This document shows positions 8,286 to 16,582 of a stretch of DNA of 64,000 nt, one piece after another. The notes beneath the pieces were generated by a model. It was not told the DNA's origin. It ran no database searches and saw only the letters and a list, made by a program, of their open reading frames with translations. Every line of letters begins with the position of its first letter. Position 1 is the stretch's first letter. The position numbers and the translations under genes are program-made. The stretch is from QQWI01 sp964522015 (GTDB lineage Bacteria > Bacillota > Clostridia > Peptostreptococcales > Acidaminobacteraceae). Where the stretch lies: assembly GCA_964522015.1 (NCBI GenBank), contig CAZFST010000027.1:1-64000 (forward strand), given 5' to 3'.

Positions 8286-9338
8286 GTAAAGCGATGCAGC
8301 TAAAAGCCAAAATTAAAAACCTGGCTTTGAAAAACTAAATATCTGCTCAAGCTGTACTGTAGGGCAATTGCATCTTATGTCTGACAATATGCAATTGAGT
8401 TGTTTTTCGGTTTTTGTGCCTCGACTTATAGAAATTACTCAAATTTATCGGCAGCTTTTAGGTATGATGATATCCGTTTTGATCGATAAATCCATTTCGA
8501 TTGCTACCTGAATGGTAAATGAATCCGATGGAAGCAAGAATGGCTGACCAGAATGGTCAAAAAGGCCGTTTTTTCAGGAAGAAAAATTTAGATGCGATTG
8601 CCCTAAGTTGTACTGCAAAATTTTATTTTGGCACGTTTACTGGAAAGAATTTCGGTCTCAAAATACAAAGACATGGTCTTTCTTAATGGGGGAATGCTGG
8701 TCGCTTTAATGGTTGGAAGCAATAGTTGAACAACCATGGACTTGGATGCTACACTAAGAGGATATCCTCTTACTGAAAAAGCGATCCAAGCAGCTCTTTC
8801 GGAAATATGTGCCATTCCACTCGCGGATGAGGTCACCCTGGAGTTGGATCACATTGCACCTATCCGAGAGGATGACGAACATGGTGGTTCCCGAGCGGCA
8901 ATTATTGCCAGGGGCGAATCGATTAATACTCACTTGAAGATAGATATCACCACTGGGGACATTATTACCCCCGTTGCTATTCGATATGTTTTTCATTCAA
9001 GTTTTGAAGTCAAGATGATCGAGGTATGGGCTTATAACATCGAAACAATTTTGGCAGAAAAAGTTGAGACCATTTTGCGACGGAGTATGCTCAACACCCG
9101 GCCAAGAGATTTTTATGATGTCTACATCATCATGAAGACATTTATTACTCTTTTGAAAGCCATTTCCGAAAAAAGGATGTCGCTCTCTGCTTTAAAGGAT
9201 CAAGACAAAATTTTGCTGACAATCCAGTCAGACCCAACCATGAGATAATGATCGGATCGCTACTACAAAGAGAACTATTACGCAAATGGTATTGGGTTTG
9301 ATGAGGTATTTGGGATTTTATTTGAAATTACAAATTGA
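8282..9338 (+). pseudogene. AbiEii toxin of cassette B, inactivated by a mobile element and nonsense mutations
   Basis: The reading begins MSKAMQLKAKIKNLA, a standard AbiEii N-terminus. It then meets a TAA at 8336 and the insertion at 8360. Removing the element and one 9-bp duplicate restores ISAQAVL-QNFILARLLERIS, with the nucleotidyltransferase region FLNGGMLVALM. A TGA sits in 'SNS*TTMDLD', where related proteins carry Arg (a CGA to TGA change fits). After that comes a long intact stretch with 'AYNIETILAEKVETIL' and 'RPRDFYDVY'. Paired stops TAA TGA lie near 9246, followed by 'SDRYYKENYYANGIGFDEVF', still in frame, ending at 9338. The gene is thus dead by at least four lesions. The 9-bp duplication carries one mismatch, so the damage is not brand new. 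Confidence 0.85.
8360..8606. mobile_element. 247-bp MITE-like element inside the cassette B toxin gene
   Basis: Terminal inverted repeats are 8360-8375 (tagggcaattgcatct) and 8590-8605; 15 of 16 bases match in reverse complement. The flanks carry a 9-bp duplication, gctgtactg at 8351-8359 and gttgtactg at 8607-8615, with one mismatch. Nothing inside encodes a transposase, so it is non-autonomous. The TIRs and 8-10 bp duplications would fit several IS families, ISAs1 among them; I cannot assign one. Confidence 0.75.
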
Positions 9339-10166
9339 ATGACATCCAGCAGGTGAATCTACTTTCGAAAGTTGCCAATGATTTGGATAATGGTTGTTTA
9401 TTCCATATTGGTTTGTTGGTACAACAAAGACTTGTTAGCGGATGATAGGATAGGAGACATTTTTTTGTCATCCCTCCTACCTGGTCTGCGAACCCAAGGG
9501 TGTCTGTGGATCAGAAATATCTCGAGCTTCCACAAAATGGGTATGTTGCAAACGATTATACATCTTTGCGTGAGCAGCCATTCCTCCTAGAATCTCTGCA
9601 GTTTTGATGGCCCGCAAGGCTGGCATGGAATATGGATAAGGGAATGGCCGCGACCTCAATAATTCCGGATTGATTTCTTCACCACCAAGCAATCGACTGG
9701 CAGCTCCCAATGTCCAAGGATTTCTTGCTTGGCCTTTTCTGCTGGGCCAAATTTAGCTTTTATATCCTTACAGGTTGCACCAAGCGGGAAGGTTTTGTTA
9801 GTTATAACGACGCGCTCACCTAATTCGTGTTAGATTTGATGAAAACGACCAGCCGCAACAAAAAGCCGAGCACAAAGAACATTATGAAATTCGGTCATTT
9901 GGACTGGAGAAATCACTTTTACATTCCTTTTTGAAATATTTGAAACGGTCAACAAAAATCATATACTTATCTTGAAATTTGTTGAATGGGTCAATCAAAT
10001 TTTCTGTGCTTTTTTGGAAAGATGCAATATCGTGCTTCATTTCAAAATTTAAGCAGTTGACATTTTTGTATTTGTGCCATAAAAACAGAAGTCAATAAAG
10101 TATTGTTGTCGCAAATTCAGTCGGTCATTTGACCGCTAGCGGACAGGAATATTCTTCGATTAGGTT
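9339..10166. other. Decayed intergenic region with short coding relics
   Basis: No intact gene is visible over about 830 bases. Short stretches look like former coding DNA, for example on the plus strand near 9372-9450 ('VANDLDNGCLFHIGLLVQQ') and on the minus strand at 9477-9740. Both are cut by stops. A small inverted repeat (cggtca/tgaccg) lies at 10122-10135 just downstream of the minus-strand operon. Confidence 0.5.
9477..9740 (-). pseudogene. Fragment of an unrecognised gene
   Basis: The minus strand reads an 80-90 residue stretch without stops (including GAASRLLGGEEINPELL and PYSMPALRAIKTAEILGG) that has protein-like composition. No start signal, ribosome site or downstream continuation is visible. 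I do not recognise the family. It is most likely the remnant of a gene lost in the decayed region. Confidence 0.3.
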
Positions 10167-10838
10167 TCACCCTATTTGTTTCTTAAGCCATTTTTCGATT
10201 ACACCCAACGACTCCGATGTGATCTCATGATCCATGTGAAAGTTATGGTACTCAAGGTCAACACCTTTACTTATCAAAAAATCACGTGTTTGTATGGACC
10301 ATTCCAACGGCATTCGTGAGTCTTGGTATCCATGGGTCATGATGATGGGTTTTCCATTGACGCCCAATTTGTCCACCGGCAAGCCACTTTCCAGGGGAAG
10401 GTAGCCTGATTGGGCAATGACACCGGTCAGACGGCTGGGGTGAGTCAGAAGGTATGACATTGAAATCATGCTACCCTGACTGAAACCCAAAAGGAAAAAC
10501 TTCTTTGGGTCAATGGGATAGGTTTTTGATAATTCGGTTACAAAAAGGTCAATACGCTCCAGTGCATTGTTAAGTAACGCCGGTTCTGGCTTTCCAAACT
10601 CGGTGACAGGGTACCAATCATATGCACCGGCTGCGTAGTGTACAGGTCCTCGTCCGCTAATCCACAACAGGTTTTCTGGCAAGAATTTGGATAGTCCAAT
10701 CAAGTCGTGTTCATTGCTACCATGACCGTGTAAGGCCAAGATAGTTGGGTACAGCGTACCTTTACTATTTGTGGAATAACTGGTGGGAAATTGAACCAGA
10801 TGAAAAATTGAATGTTTTGATCGTTCTTCAAATGACAT
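10167..10838 (-). CDS. Serine carboxylesterase/phospholipase, alpha/beta hydrolase
   Basis: The protein has 223 residues. The oxyanion region LALHGHGSNEHDL (about 34-46), the nucleophile elbow GFSQGS (Ser120), a late Asp in 'MTHGYQDSRMP' and a final His in 'YHNFHMDHEI' make up the catalytic set of the phospholipase/carboxylesterase family (YpfH, MhqD type). The likely start is the ATG at 10838, with ggag 6 bases upstream; a TTG 12 bases earlier is less likely. It overlaps the end of the VOC gene by 11 bases and is the last gene of the minus-strand operon. In Bacillus a related esterase (MhqD) is co-regulated with ring-cleaving VOC enzymes under quinone stress, which supports a similar role here. 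Confidence 0.85.
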   Translation of the reverse strand: MSFEERSKHSIFHLVQFPTSYSTNSKGTLYPTILALHGHGSNEHDLIGLSKFLPENLLWISGRGPVHYAAGAYDWYPVTEFGKPEPALLNNALERIDLFVTELSKTYPIDPKKFFLLGFSQGSMISMSYLLTHPSRLTGVIAQSGYLPLESGLPVDKLGVNGKPIIMTHGYQDSRMPLEWSIQTRDFLISKGVDLEYHNFHMDHEITSESLGVIEKWLKKQIG

Positions 10839-11772
10839 TTTCATCTCCAATGGGTGAATTTGGTGTGCTGAACAATATCCTTATTTGCGATGGATCAGTG
10901 ACCCATAAGCCACCCTCGGATCGTTCATACGGAACACCATTTTGCCGAATATTTTCTTCCAGTTTTTGCAGTTGCGTAGTACTGGGCAGGTTGAAGGTGA
11001 AGTAGCGCATTCCCAAGCTGCCGGGAGGTGCTGCAACGGCTCCCTCACCTTGCCAGGTGTTATAACCAATGTGATGGTGATAACCTCCCGCCGAAATCAT
11101 GCCCATGCGAAAAGCTGGTGCCAAGCCCATATTGTCCATACCTAGCCAGTCATGGTAAAAGTGCAGTGTAGCGTTCAGATCTGCTACAAACAAATGCACA
11201 TGCCCCAATCTTGTTTCGGAAGGTAAGGGGGTATCAAGTTGGTCATCACTGGCTAAATGTGAAAAAAGTTCTTCCAAATCCATCGGATCTCGTCCATCAC
11301 TCTTCCTCCCATCACTTCGCCTGGCTACTATATTGCCATTTTCAACCCCAAAAATACCATCTTCTGGGGACTCCGCGTAAATTTCGATATTGTTCCCTTC
11401 GAGATCATCCAAATAAACACTTTTAGTGAGAACGTGATCTGTAGGATAGTTTGTATAGTTTTGGTTGAAAAAGCGTCCAATCGCACGGGCAAGTTCCCGC
11501 CGGTTTGGTAACAGGAACGCCATATGGTACAACCCAGTTGTGCCTCGATAGCGACGCGCCTTAGGCATTTCAGTCAGGCGCAAAAGATCTGCCTGACCCG
11601 CTCCCAAACCAGCACTATCTCCTTCTCGCCAGTGAAGTTGCAGGCCGACGGTTTTTTGATAAAAGTTGATTTGTTGGTTAAGATTAGCAACAGTCAGGTG
11701 TACGAAACCCGGTTTTGAATCTGGATGGATACGATAATTCGTTACGACTTTTGTTTGGGGTAGGGCAGTCAT
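10828..11772 (-). CDS. Two-domain VOC (glyoxalase-type) ring-cleaving dioxygenase
   Basis: This 314-residue protein has two vicinal-oxygen-chelate modules, at about 18-130 ('GFVHLTVANLNQQINFYQKTVGLQL') and 190-305 ('LGHVHLFVADLNATLHFYHDWLGM'). Metal ligands expected of catechol 2,3-dioxygenase-like proteins are present: the His in 'HLTVA' and 'HVHLF', and the Glu in 'NNIEIYAE'. Relatives such as CatE and MhqO open catechol or hydroquinone rings. The start has a strong aggagg and overlaps the stop of the DUF5519 gene by ATGA. The substrate is not known; the operon suggests aromatic or quinone detoxification. Confidence 0.85.
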   Translation of the reverse strand: MTALPQTKVVTNYRIHPDSKPGFVHLTVANLNQQINFYQKTVGLQLHWREGDSAGLGAGQADLLRLTEMPKARRYRGTTGLYHMAFLLPNRRELARAIGRFFNQNYTNYPTDHVLTKSVYLDDLEGNNIEIYAESPEDGIFGVENGNIVARRSDGRKSDGRDPMDLEELFSHLASDDQLDTPLPSETRLGHVHLFVADLNATLHFYHDWLGMDNMGLAPAFRMGMISAGGYHHHIGYNTWQGEGAVAAPPGSLGMRYFTFNLPSTTQLQKLEENIRQNGVPYERSEGGLWVTDPSQIRILFSTPNSPIGDENVI

Positions 11773-12278
11773 TTGTAAACCTCCTGAAGATCTTTTATAA
11801 CTTTATCTGGTTGGATGGATGCCCCGGTGACAAAGTTATATGAATCGACAACAAGCTGGAAAACCACATCCAATTCCTGCATATCACGAGGTGTGTACAG
11901 CAGTACCATTCCTTCAATTCCTATCTGAGAGGCTAATGGATGAACCTCCGCCCATTCCGCTTCAATCGCTTCACGAGCGCGCTCAGGTGAAAGGGTGACA
12001 TGCAAACTGCCATCCGGATGGATATGGGCAAATTCCCGCCCTGCCAGAACAACTTCTTCATGGGCAAGCGGCAGATCCTCAGACAGCCAAAGTGCCCGGG
12101 CTCCAGGGATGGAGATCTGTGTAGGTTCATTGCGAACACCCGGTAGGGCAAACGATCGGTGGAAAAGTTCAGCTTTCACTTCTGGATCCGGTATAACCCG
12201 GATTTGCATATGCGGCATCCAGGGGGTTGTTGGTGGACGGGAGCCTTCCCGTTTTGGTAATGAGATTGTTTTATTCAT
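11769..12278 (-). CDS. DUF5519 (luciferase-like) family protein
   Basis: The protein has 169 residues from the ATG at 12278, chosen because taggag lies 6 bases upstream; a start 15 bases earlier has none. The body shows the pattern of the small 'luciferase family' DUF5519: 'RPPTTPWMPHMQI', 'ELFHRSFALPGV', 'GARALWL', 'GREFAHIHPDGSLH', 'WAEVHPLA'. The His-rich 'FAHIHPDGSLH' is conserved in the family, whose biochemical function is unknown. It sits between the extradiol dioxygenase and the VOC dioxygenase and is translationally coupled to the latter. Confidence 0.75.
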   Translation of the reverse strand: MNKTISLPKREGSRPPTTPWMPHMQIRVIPDPEVKAELFHRSFALPGVRNEPTQISIPGARALWLSEDLPLAHEEVVLAGREFAHIHPDGSLHVTLSPERAREAIEAEWAEVHPLASQIGIEGMVLLYTPRDMQELDVVFQLVVDSYNFVTGASIQPDKVIKDLQEVYK

Positions 12279-12453
12279 TTTTTCTCCTAACAATAAATAC
12301 CGATAAAATCAAGCTTTTTAAGGATCTATTCCTTGTAAGTTCAACTTCATCCTTGGACCAGTTCACAGTACGATCATTTTTACGGGTTGCACAGTAAACT
12401 TCATTATGGATTTACCAGTGAATAGCCTCCATTGGATGAAGATGGAGGTTTTC

Positions 12454-13269
12454 CTATGCCCATAGAAATCCTACACCGCGCTTGCCCAAAATCTGGTCGT
12501 CAAAGATAACTTTTCCAGCCTCATCAGCCATGCCCTGACACACATGCACTGGGAGCAAATGCTCCTCACGGGGATGACAGTAACGGGCGTTAGGGGCATT
12601 TTCCCATTCAATCAGGCGTAGTTCACGCTCTTTCTGGGAGATTGGCCCGGTACACGTCTCGATAAGCCAGTTTTGGAAAGCTTCATTCGATGTATCCAGC
12701 GCGGCAGGGTTCCGCCTCAAAAAAGCGTTCTGATTGTGAAAGGAAAACCCGGACCCAATCACTAGGATGTTCTCATGTAATAGTTCATGCAGTGCCTTTC
12801 CCAGGGCAATATGTGCAGCCGGGTTAAGTCCGCGTAACAGCGAAAGTTGAATGGAAGGAATGTCTGCGTCCGGATACATCAATTTGAGTGGGATAAATAA
12901 ACCGTGGTCAAATCCCCTCTTTGAATCGATGCCAGCCAGGATATTATTTTTCTTTAGCAGCCCGGCAATTCGGTCTGCTAGCTCGGGGTTGCCCAGCGCG
13001 GGGTAGGTGATTTCATAGGCTTTCGTTGGAAAACCATAATAATCGTAGAGCATAGGGGGATTAGATGCCCCCAGTAGTGTAGCTTCTCTTTCTTCCCAAT
13101 GAGCGCTGATGACGAGGATAGCATCTGGTTTCGTGAGCTGTGATGGTAGTTTTTTCATGAAATCCACCATTGCCCGGTGACCCGGGTCACCAAGAATCGG
13201 CAAAGGACCACCTCCGTGAGAGAAATAGACGATTTGAGCTTTTCGGTCGGTTCTAATATTTTCCATCAT
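12454..13269 (-). CDS. DODA-type (LigB superfamily) extradiol dioxygenase
   Basis: The 271-residue protein matches the 4,5-DOPA dioxygenase family in length and motifs. His ligands lie in 'YFSHGGGP' (about residue 16), 'ISAHWEE' (about 56) and 'GFDHGLFIPL' (about 119), with 'IGSGFSFHN' further on. These enzymes use Zn or Fe to cleave catecholic rings; in bacteria some (YgiD) act on DOPA, others have unknown substrates. A Shine-Dalgarno sequence (aaggag) precedes the ATGATG start. It lies 66 bases downstream of the DsbA-like gene on the same strand, within the HxlR-led operon. Confidence 0.85.
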   Translation of the reverse strand: MMENIRTDRKAQIVYFSHGGGPLPILGDPGHRAMVDFMKKLPSQLTKPDAILVISAHWEEREATLLGASNPPMLYDYYGFPTKAYEITYPALGNPELADRIAGLLKKNNILAGIDSKRGFDHGLFIPLKLMYPDADIPSIQLSLLRGLNPAAHIALGKALHELLHENILVIGSGFSFHNQNAFLRRNPAALDTSNEAFQNWLIETCTGPISQKERELRLIEWENAPNARYCHPREEHLLPVHVCQGMADEAGKVIFDDQILGKRGVGFLWA

Positions 13270-13335
13270 AAACTCCTTATTTAAACCTAAGCTTTATTCC
13301 CCTGTTACAAGGATAGGTCATCGCTTGGGACTCCA

Positions 13336-13953
13336 TTAACTCTGATCGTCCTTTTCCTGTTGAATTTGCGTCAAAGCACGAATGAAATTTTCATACGGTT
13401 GCGCGCCAACAATGACATATTCTTCATTCAATACATAAGTCGGGACGACATCAATGCCGGTTTGAGCCGCTTCCTCCACTTGACCACGAACAATTTGCGT
13501 ATATTTCCCACTCTCGACCTCTAGTTTCATTTCATCTGCGTCCAACCCTACTTCAACAGCAGCCTCCTGTAGTACCCGCCATTGCCCGATATCTTCTCCT
13601 TTAGCGTAAAAACGATTAAAGACCTTCTTATGAAACAACAGCCCCTTACCTTTTCGATTGGCGTACTCCGTCGCTTCATGCGCCAGACGTGTATTTGGCA
13701 GGCGGTCCGGAAAGACTATCTCCAGACCGGCAGCATCTGCCATTTGTTTTAAACGGGCATTGGTCTGGGCCATATGGGCTTTCACATGTTCCGGCAAGTC
13801 CATGCCTTCTTGGGGAGTATCTGGCCGGAGATAGAAGGGACGCCAGGTCACCTCCACTGGATATTCTTTCATCATTTTTTCGACTGCACCCTGTCCAACG
13901 TAACACCACGGACAGACATAATCAGAATAAACTGTTAGTTTGACTGAATCCAT
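13336..13953 (-). CDS. DsbA/FrnE-family dithiol oxidoreductase
   Basis: The protein has 205 residues, with a thioredoxin-fold active site CPWC at Cys14-Cys17. An inserted helical domain ('ETPQEG' to 'VGLDADEM') and a cis-Pro segment 'GIDVVPTYVLNEEYVIVGAQP' follow, as in FrnE-type cytosolic DsbA homologues. No signal peptide is present, so it acts in the cytoplasm, where FrnE proteins are linked to oxidative-stress tolerance. A strong aaggag precedes the ATG. The operon context (HxlR regulator and dioxygenases) fits disulfide or quinone stress. Confidence 0.88.
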   Translation of the reverse strand: MDSVKLTVYSDYVCPWCYVGQGAVEKMMKEYPVEVTWRPFYLRPDTPQEGMDLPEHVKAHMAQTNARLKQMADAAGLEIVFPDRLPNTRLAHEATEYANRKGKGLLFHKKVFNRFYAKGEDIGQWRVLQEAAVEVGLDADEMKLEVESGKYTQIVRGQVEEAAQTGIDVVPTYVLNEEYVIVGAQPYENFIRALTQIQQEKDDQS

Positions 13954-14005
13954 AATGGTTCTCCTTTATCTTATAAAATCCTGGTTCTTGACCAAACCAT
14001 CGCAG

Positions 14006-14941
14006 TTATTTTACCGGGGACATTTGCGCTTCTCGGATTTGACTCCGTACTTCAGGCATCACCTCATCAACAAAGATCTTGATTTGGCTCTCTTCATTCC
14101 CGGCTACCGGCCAGAAGATAAACGTATCGTGTCGATACTTGTTATGGAACCGCATGAGCGTCTCAATCCAGTATTGCGCAGTTCCCTGGATAATTCCGGG
14201 ACGGTTGAAGCGAATCCGATCCTCGGAGTGTGAATGGATGACGCCGAATAAATTGTATCCACGTCTTATTTCTTCAGGTTTCCGCCCTGATTGTATAGCG
14301 CCTTCATCCAAAAAACGATTCACTTCCTCAAGCTGTTCTGGCAAAATGTAAGGTGTGCCAATTAACCAACCGTCCGCCTTTCGCCTGGCCAGGCGCAACA
14401 TACGTGGACCCCCAACTCCAATCCATAGAGGAATTCGATGGAATGGAGTTGGTCCGCGGGTGATCTCACCGACCTGATAAAATTCACCCTTGTAAGAAAA
14501 ATTACCTCCCGCCTTGGTAAGTATTCCTTGTAATATTTCTACATATTCTTTGAATGCCTTGTAGCGTTCTCCCGGATTTTTACCGACAACTCCGCCCCAG
14601 GCTTGCATCCCTTCCACATACCCGCCAGCCCCAACGCCAAGTTCTAACCGGCCACCAGTGATGACATCCAGAGTAGCCGCCATTTTTGCCATCATTGCTG
14701 GCGGTCGAAGGGGGGAATTTAAAACATTTGTCGAAAAGTGAACTCGCTCTGTACGTGAAGCCAGTGATGTCAATAACGTCCAGGTATCCAAAAAATCGGG
14801 GTTGTAAGGGTGATCCTGAATCGTCACCAAATCTACGCTACTTACATCGGCTAATCGAGCAAGTTGTAACGCTAATTTTACCCCGGCGGTTGAGGGATCA
14901 ATGTTGATTCCAAAAATGGGTTGTGCCTTAATCAAACCCAT
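14006..14941 (-). CDS. LLM-class flavin-dependent oxidoreductase
   Basis: This 311-residue protein has the bacterial luciferase-like TIM barrel: 'GINIDPSTAGVKLALQLARLAD' at the N-terminus, 'VTIQDHPYNPDFLDTWTLL', 'LELGVGAGGYVEGMQAWG', then 'GEFYQVGEITRGPTPFHRIPLWIGVGGPRML'. These match F420- or FMN-dependent LLM oxidoreductases. The cofactor cannot be decided from sequence. It is the third gene of the minus-strand operon. A ggag lies about 10 bases before the ATG. Such enzymes oxidise or reduce diverse small molecules, and a role in detoxifying an organic electrophile is the simplest inference. Confidence 0.85.
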   Translation of the reverse strand: MGLIKAQPIFGINIDPSTAGVKLALQLARLADVSSVDLVTIQDHPYNPDFLDTWTLLTSLASRTERVHFSTNVLNSPLRPPAMMAKMAATLDVITGGRLELGVGAGGYVEGMQAWGGVVGKNPGERYKAFKEYVEILQGILTKAGGNFSYKGEFYQVGEITRGPTPFHRIPLWIGVGGPRMLRLARRKADGWLIGTPYILPEQLEEVNRFLDEGAIQSGRKPEEIRRGYNLFGVIHSHSEDRIRFNRPGIIQGTAQYWIETLMRFHNKYRHDTFIFWPVAGNEESQIKIFVDEVMPEVRSQIREAQMSPVK

Positions 14942-14984
14942 GAAGATTGGTCTCCGAAGAACATGGTCACGCGAAGTTGATTGA

Positions 14985-15278
14985 TCAATGCGTTTGGCCT
15001 GCCGTGCCGATCTGGATTTCTTTTACATATTGAGTGGGATTTTTCTCAAAATCATGCTGACAACCAGCTGAGCAAAAATAATATTTCTCACCCTCAAAAT
15101 CAGTTGTGTGTTGAGTATTTTCTAGGTTCACATCCATCTTGCATACAGGATCAATCTTGATTGTCATTTCTGGCTCCATTTCTGAATTAGAATTACACTC
15201 CCCGGTAACAGGGTCACAATAATCTCTGGAATTCGGAATTCCTAGGTCAACAAGTTGTTTAAGTTGCAAAGTCTTCAT
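14985..15278 (-). CDS. YHS-domain small metal-binding protein
   Basis: The protein has 97 residues. The last half is a YHS domain, 'KIDPVCKMDV' to 'YYFCSAGCQHDFEKNP', which carries the Cys residues used for metal binding in this domain. The N-terminal half has additional cysteines ('DYCDPVTGEC'). YHS domains occur in copper and heavy-metal chaperones and transporters. It starts with a strong gaggagg and overlaps the HxlR stop codon by ATGA. It could deliver or sense metal or thiol stress within the operon. Confidence 0.75.
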   Translation of the reverse strand: MKTLQLKQLVDLGIPNSRDYCDPVTGECNSNSEMEPEMTIKIDPVCKMDVNLENTQHTTDFEGEKYYFCSAGCQHDFEKNPTQYVKEIQIGTAGQTH

Positions 15279-15586
15279 GCCACCTCCTCAGGGTACCAGC
15301 GCGAAACCCAGCCCATTAATTCTGTAAAAACACATAATAGGTCCTGCCCTTTTGGGGTAAGCTGGTACTCAACGTGTCTTTGGGCATCAGGCACGACCTG
15401 GCGATGGATTATTTCTTCTACCTCCAAAGTTTTCAGCCGTTGCGAAAGAGTCGTGGGATTCACACCACCAACAATTTCTTGTAATTCACAAAACCGCTTC
15501 CGCTCCTGAAGGTAAAAAATCAATTCAAGCGTCCATTTTGATCCAAGAAATTCGGTAGCTTTTCCTATTGGGCAACCAGGTTTCAT
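15275..15586 (-). CDS. HxlR (DUF24) family transcriptional regulator
   Basis: The protein has 103 residues with the HxlR winged helix: 'GSKWTLELIFYLQERKRFCELQEIVGGVNPTTLSQRLKTLEVEEII'. The N-terminal Cys5 in 'MKPGCPIG' matches the redox-sensing cysteine of YodB, CatR and HypR, which respond to quinones, aldehydes or disulfide stress. It is the first gene of an eight-gene minus-strand operon that includes two ring-cleaving dioxygenases and an esterase, much like the quinone regulons of Bacillus. The start has aggag 5 bases upstream. A 21-bp palindrome lies just upstream and is probably its operator. Confidence 0.9.
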   Translation of the reverse strand: MKPGCPIGKATEFLGSKWTLELIFYLQERKRFCELQEIVGGVNPTTLSQRLKTLEVEEIIHRQVVPDAQRHVEYQLTPKGQDLLCVFTELMGWVSRWYPEEVA

Positions 15587-15594
15587 TATTACTC

Positions 15595-15615
15595 CTACTA
15601 TAAATTATATAGTAG
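15595..15615 (-). promoter_or_regulatory. Palindromic operator of the HxlR operon
   Basis: A perfect inverted repeat, ctactata-aatta-tatagtag, lies 9 bases upstream of the HxlR start codon, amid an AT-rich promoter (catataat and tatataat on the minus strand). HxlR dimers bind such short palindromes, so autorepression relieved by electrophiles is likely. Confidence 0.6.
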
Positions 15616-15752
15616 ATATATTATATGTAATTAGTCGCATTTTGTCAAATGGAGACTTATGAATTAAAACTATTGTTTTCTCAAAGTCCCTTGGCTTTTT
15701 CGAAATCCCCGCTCTTTGGATTGGGGCGTGAGGTCGAAAATGAGAACGCAAA

Positions 15753-15827
<75 letters not shown>

Positions 15828-15833
15828 AAAAAA

Positions 15834-16544
15834 GTGAAACTTACACGGCGCCAGGAAATATTTATTCATCGTTTTCTTGATCTTTATCGGGAATTAAATG
15901 GACCGATCCATTACTCTTTATTGGCAGAACGGGTTGGTGTTAGTCCCTTTACAGCCTATGACATGCTGCGTTTGCTTGAGGAAAAGGGATATGTCACTTC
16001 TGAGTATCGTACAGGTTCTGAAAAACCATCTGTAGGGCGGTCTGAAGTTGTATTTTTACCCACAGAGCTGGCTCGCCACCGTTTAGCCGAATTAGCGAAT
16101 GGTGCTGATCTAGGCAATTGGGACAGTGTCAAGTCGCACATCATGGCAAGAATCCGGGCAGGCGAATTTCAGGATCGTATAATGGCCGAGGCAATGTTAG
16201 CACGTGTCCCTCCGGAGGCACCAGAAACCCTTCGTTTCTGCTTTGAAATCATGACTATTTTGGTACTCAGGCTTGGTCGGAAAACAGGTCGCCAAATTCT
16301 GACCGAACGACTCCCTCAGTTTTTGGAAATGAAAGGTGCAATTTCTCGTTCCGGATTGCTTCTATTAGGTGGATTTGTTTTAGGACTATCAGCCAATGAG
16401 AATGTTGTAGATTTAGATAGGGACCAATCAATCATTGAACAAGTCGAACGGTATCAAGCCCTAGTGATGGAAATGGAACCTCGTCTTTGTCGACGTTTAA
16501 GCGATGGCATAAAAGAAATGTTTGCGCTCGTACTTCAGAGCTGA
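15834..16544 (+). CDS. LexA-type winged-helix regulator with helical C-terminal domain (copy 1)
   Basis: The protein has 236 residues from GTG at 15834. This start is chosen because a TTGACA/TACAAT promoter lies inside any longer reading, and because it gives exactly the length of the paralogue at 51255-51965. Residues 1-65 ('LTRRQEIFIHRFLDLYREL', 'LLAERVGVSPFTAYDMLRLLEEKGYV') match the DNA-binding part of LexA. There is no LexA protease domain. The remainder is a helical domain of about 150 residues that I do not recognise and that may sense a ligand, in the way TetR C-terminal domains do. It lies 38 bases upstream of the ABC exporter genes, which it probably controls together with itself. 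Confidence 0.7.
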   Translation: MKLTRRQEIFIHRFLDLYRELNGPIHYSLLAERVGVSPFTAYDMLRLLEEKGYVTSEYRTGSEKPSVGRSEVVFLPTELARHRLAELANGADLGNWDSVKSHIMARIRAGEFQDRIMAEAMLARVPPEAPETLRFCFEIMTILVLRLGRKTGRQILTERLPQFLEMKGAISRSGLLLLGGFVLGLSANENVVDLDRDQSIIEQVERYQALVMEMEPRLCRRLSDGIKEMFALVLQS

Positions 16545-16559
16545 TTTTTTGTCTAATAT

Positions 16560-16575
16560 TTTGGTCTTTTTGGGA
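16560..16575 (+). promoter_or_regulatory. 16-bp motif, copy before the exporter gene
   Basis: This is identical to 15812-15827. An AT-rich -10-like tctaat lies just upstream, near 16552-16557, and the exporter ATG is 8 bases downstream. It is probably a second binding site of the regulator, with the ggga also able to aid ribosome binding. Confidence 0.5.
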
Positions 16576-16582
16576 TTTTACA

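Noticed and set aside
9372..9590. Plus-strand reading of 72 codons in the decayed region
   Set aside because: Composition is not protein-like, and a different frame over the same bases shows better relic features; probably neither is expressed.
12426..12448. Inverted repeat cctccat/atggagg followed by tttt on the plus strand
   Set aside because: As a terminator it would point the wrong way for the minus-strand operon, where no T-run follows; the stem is only 7 bp.
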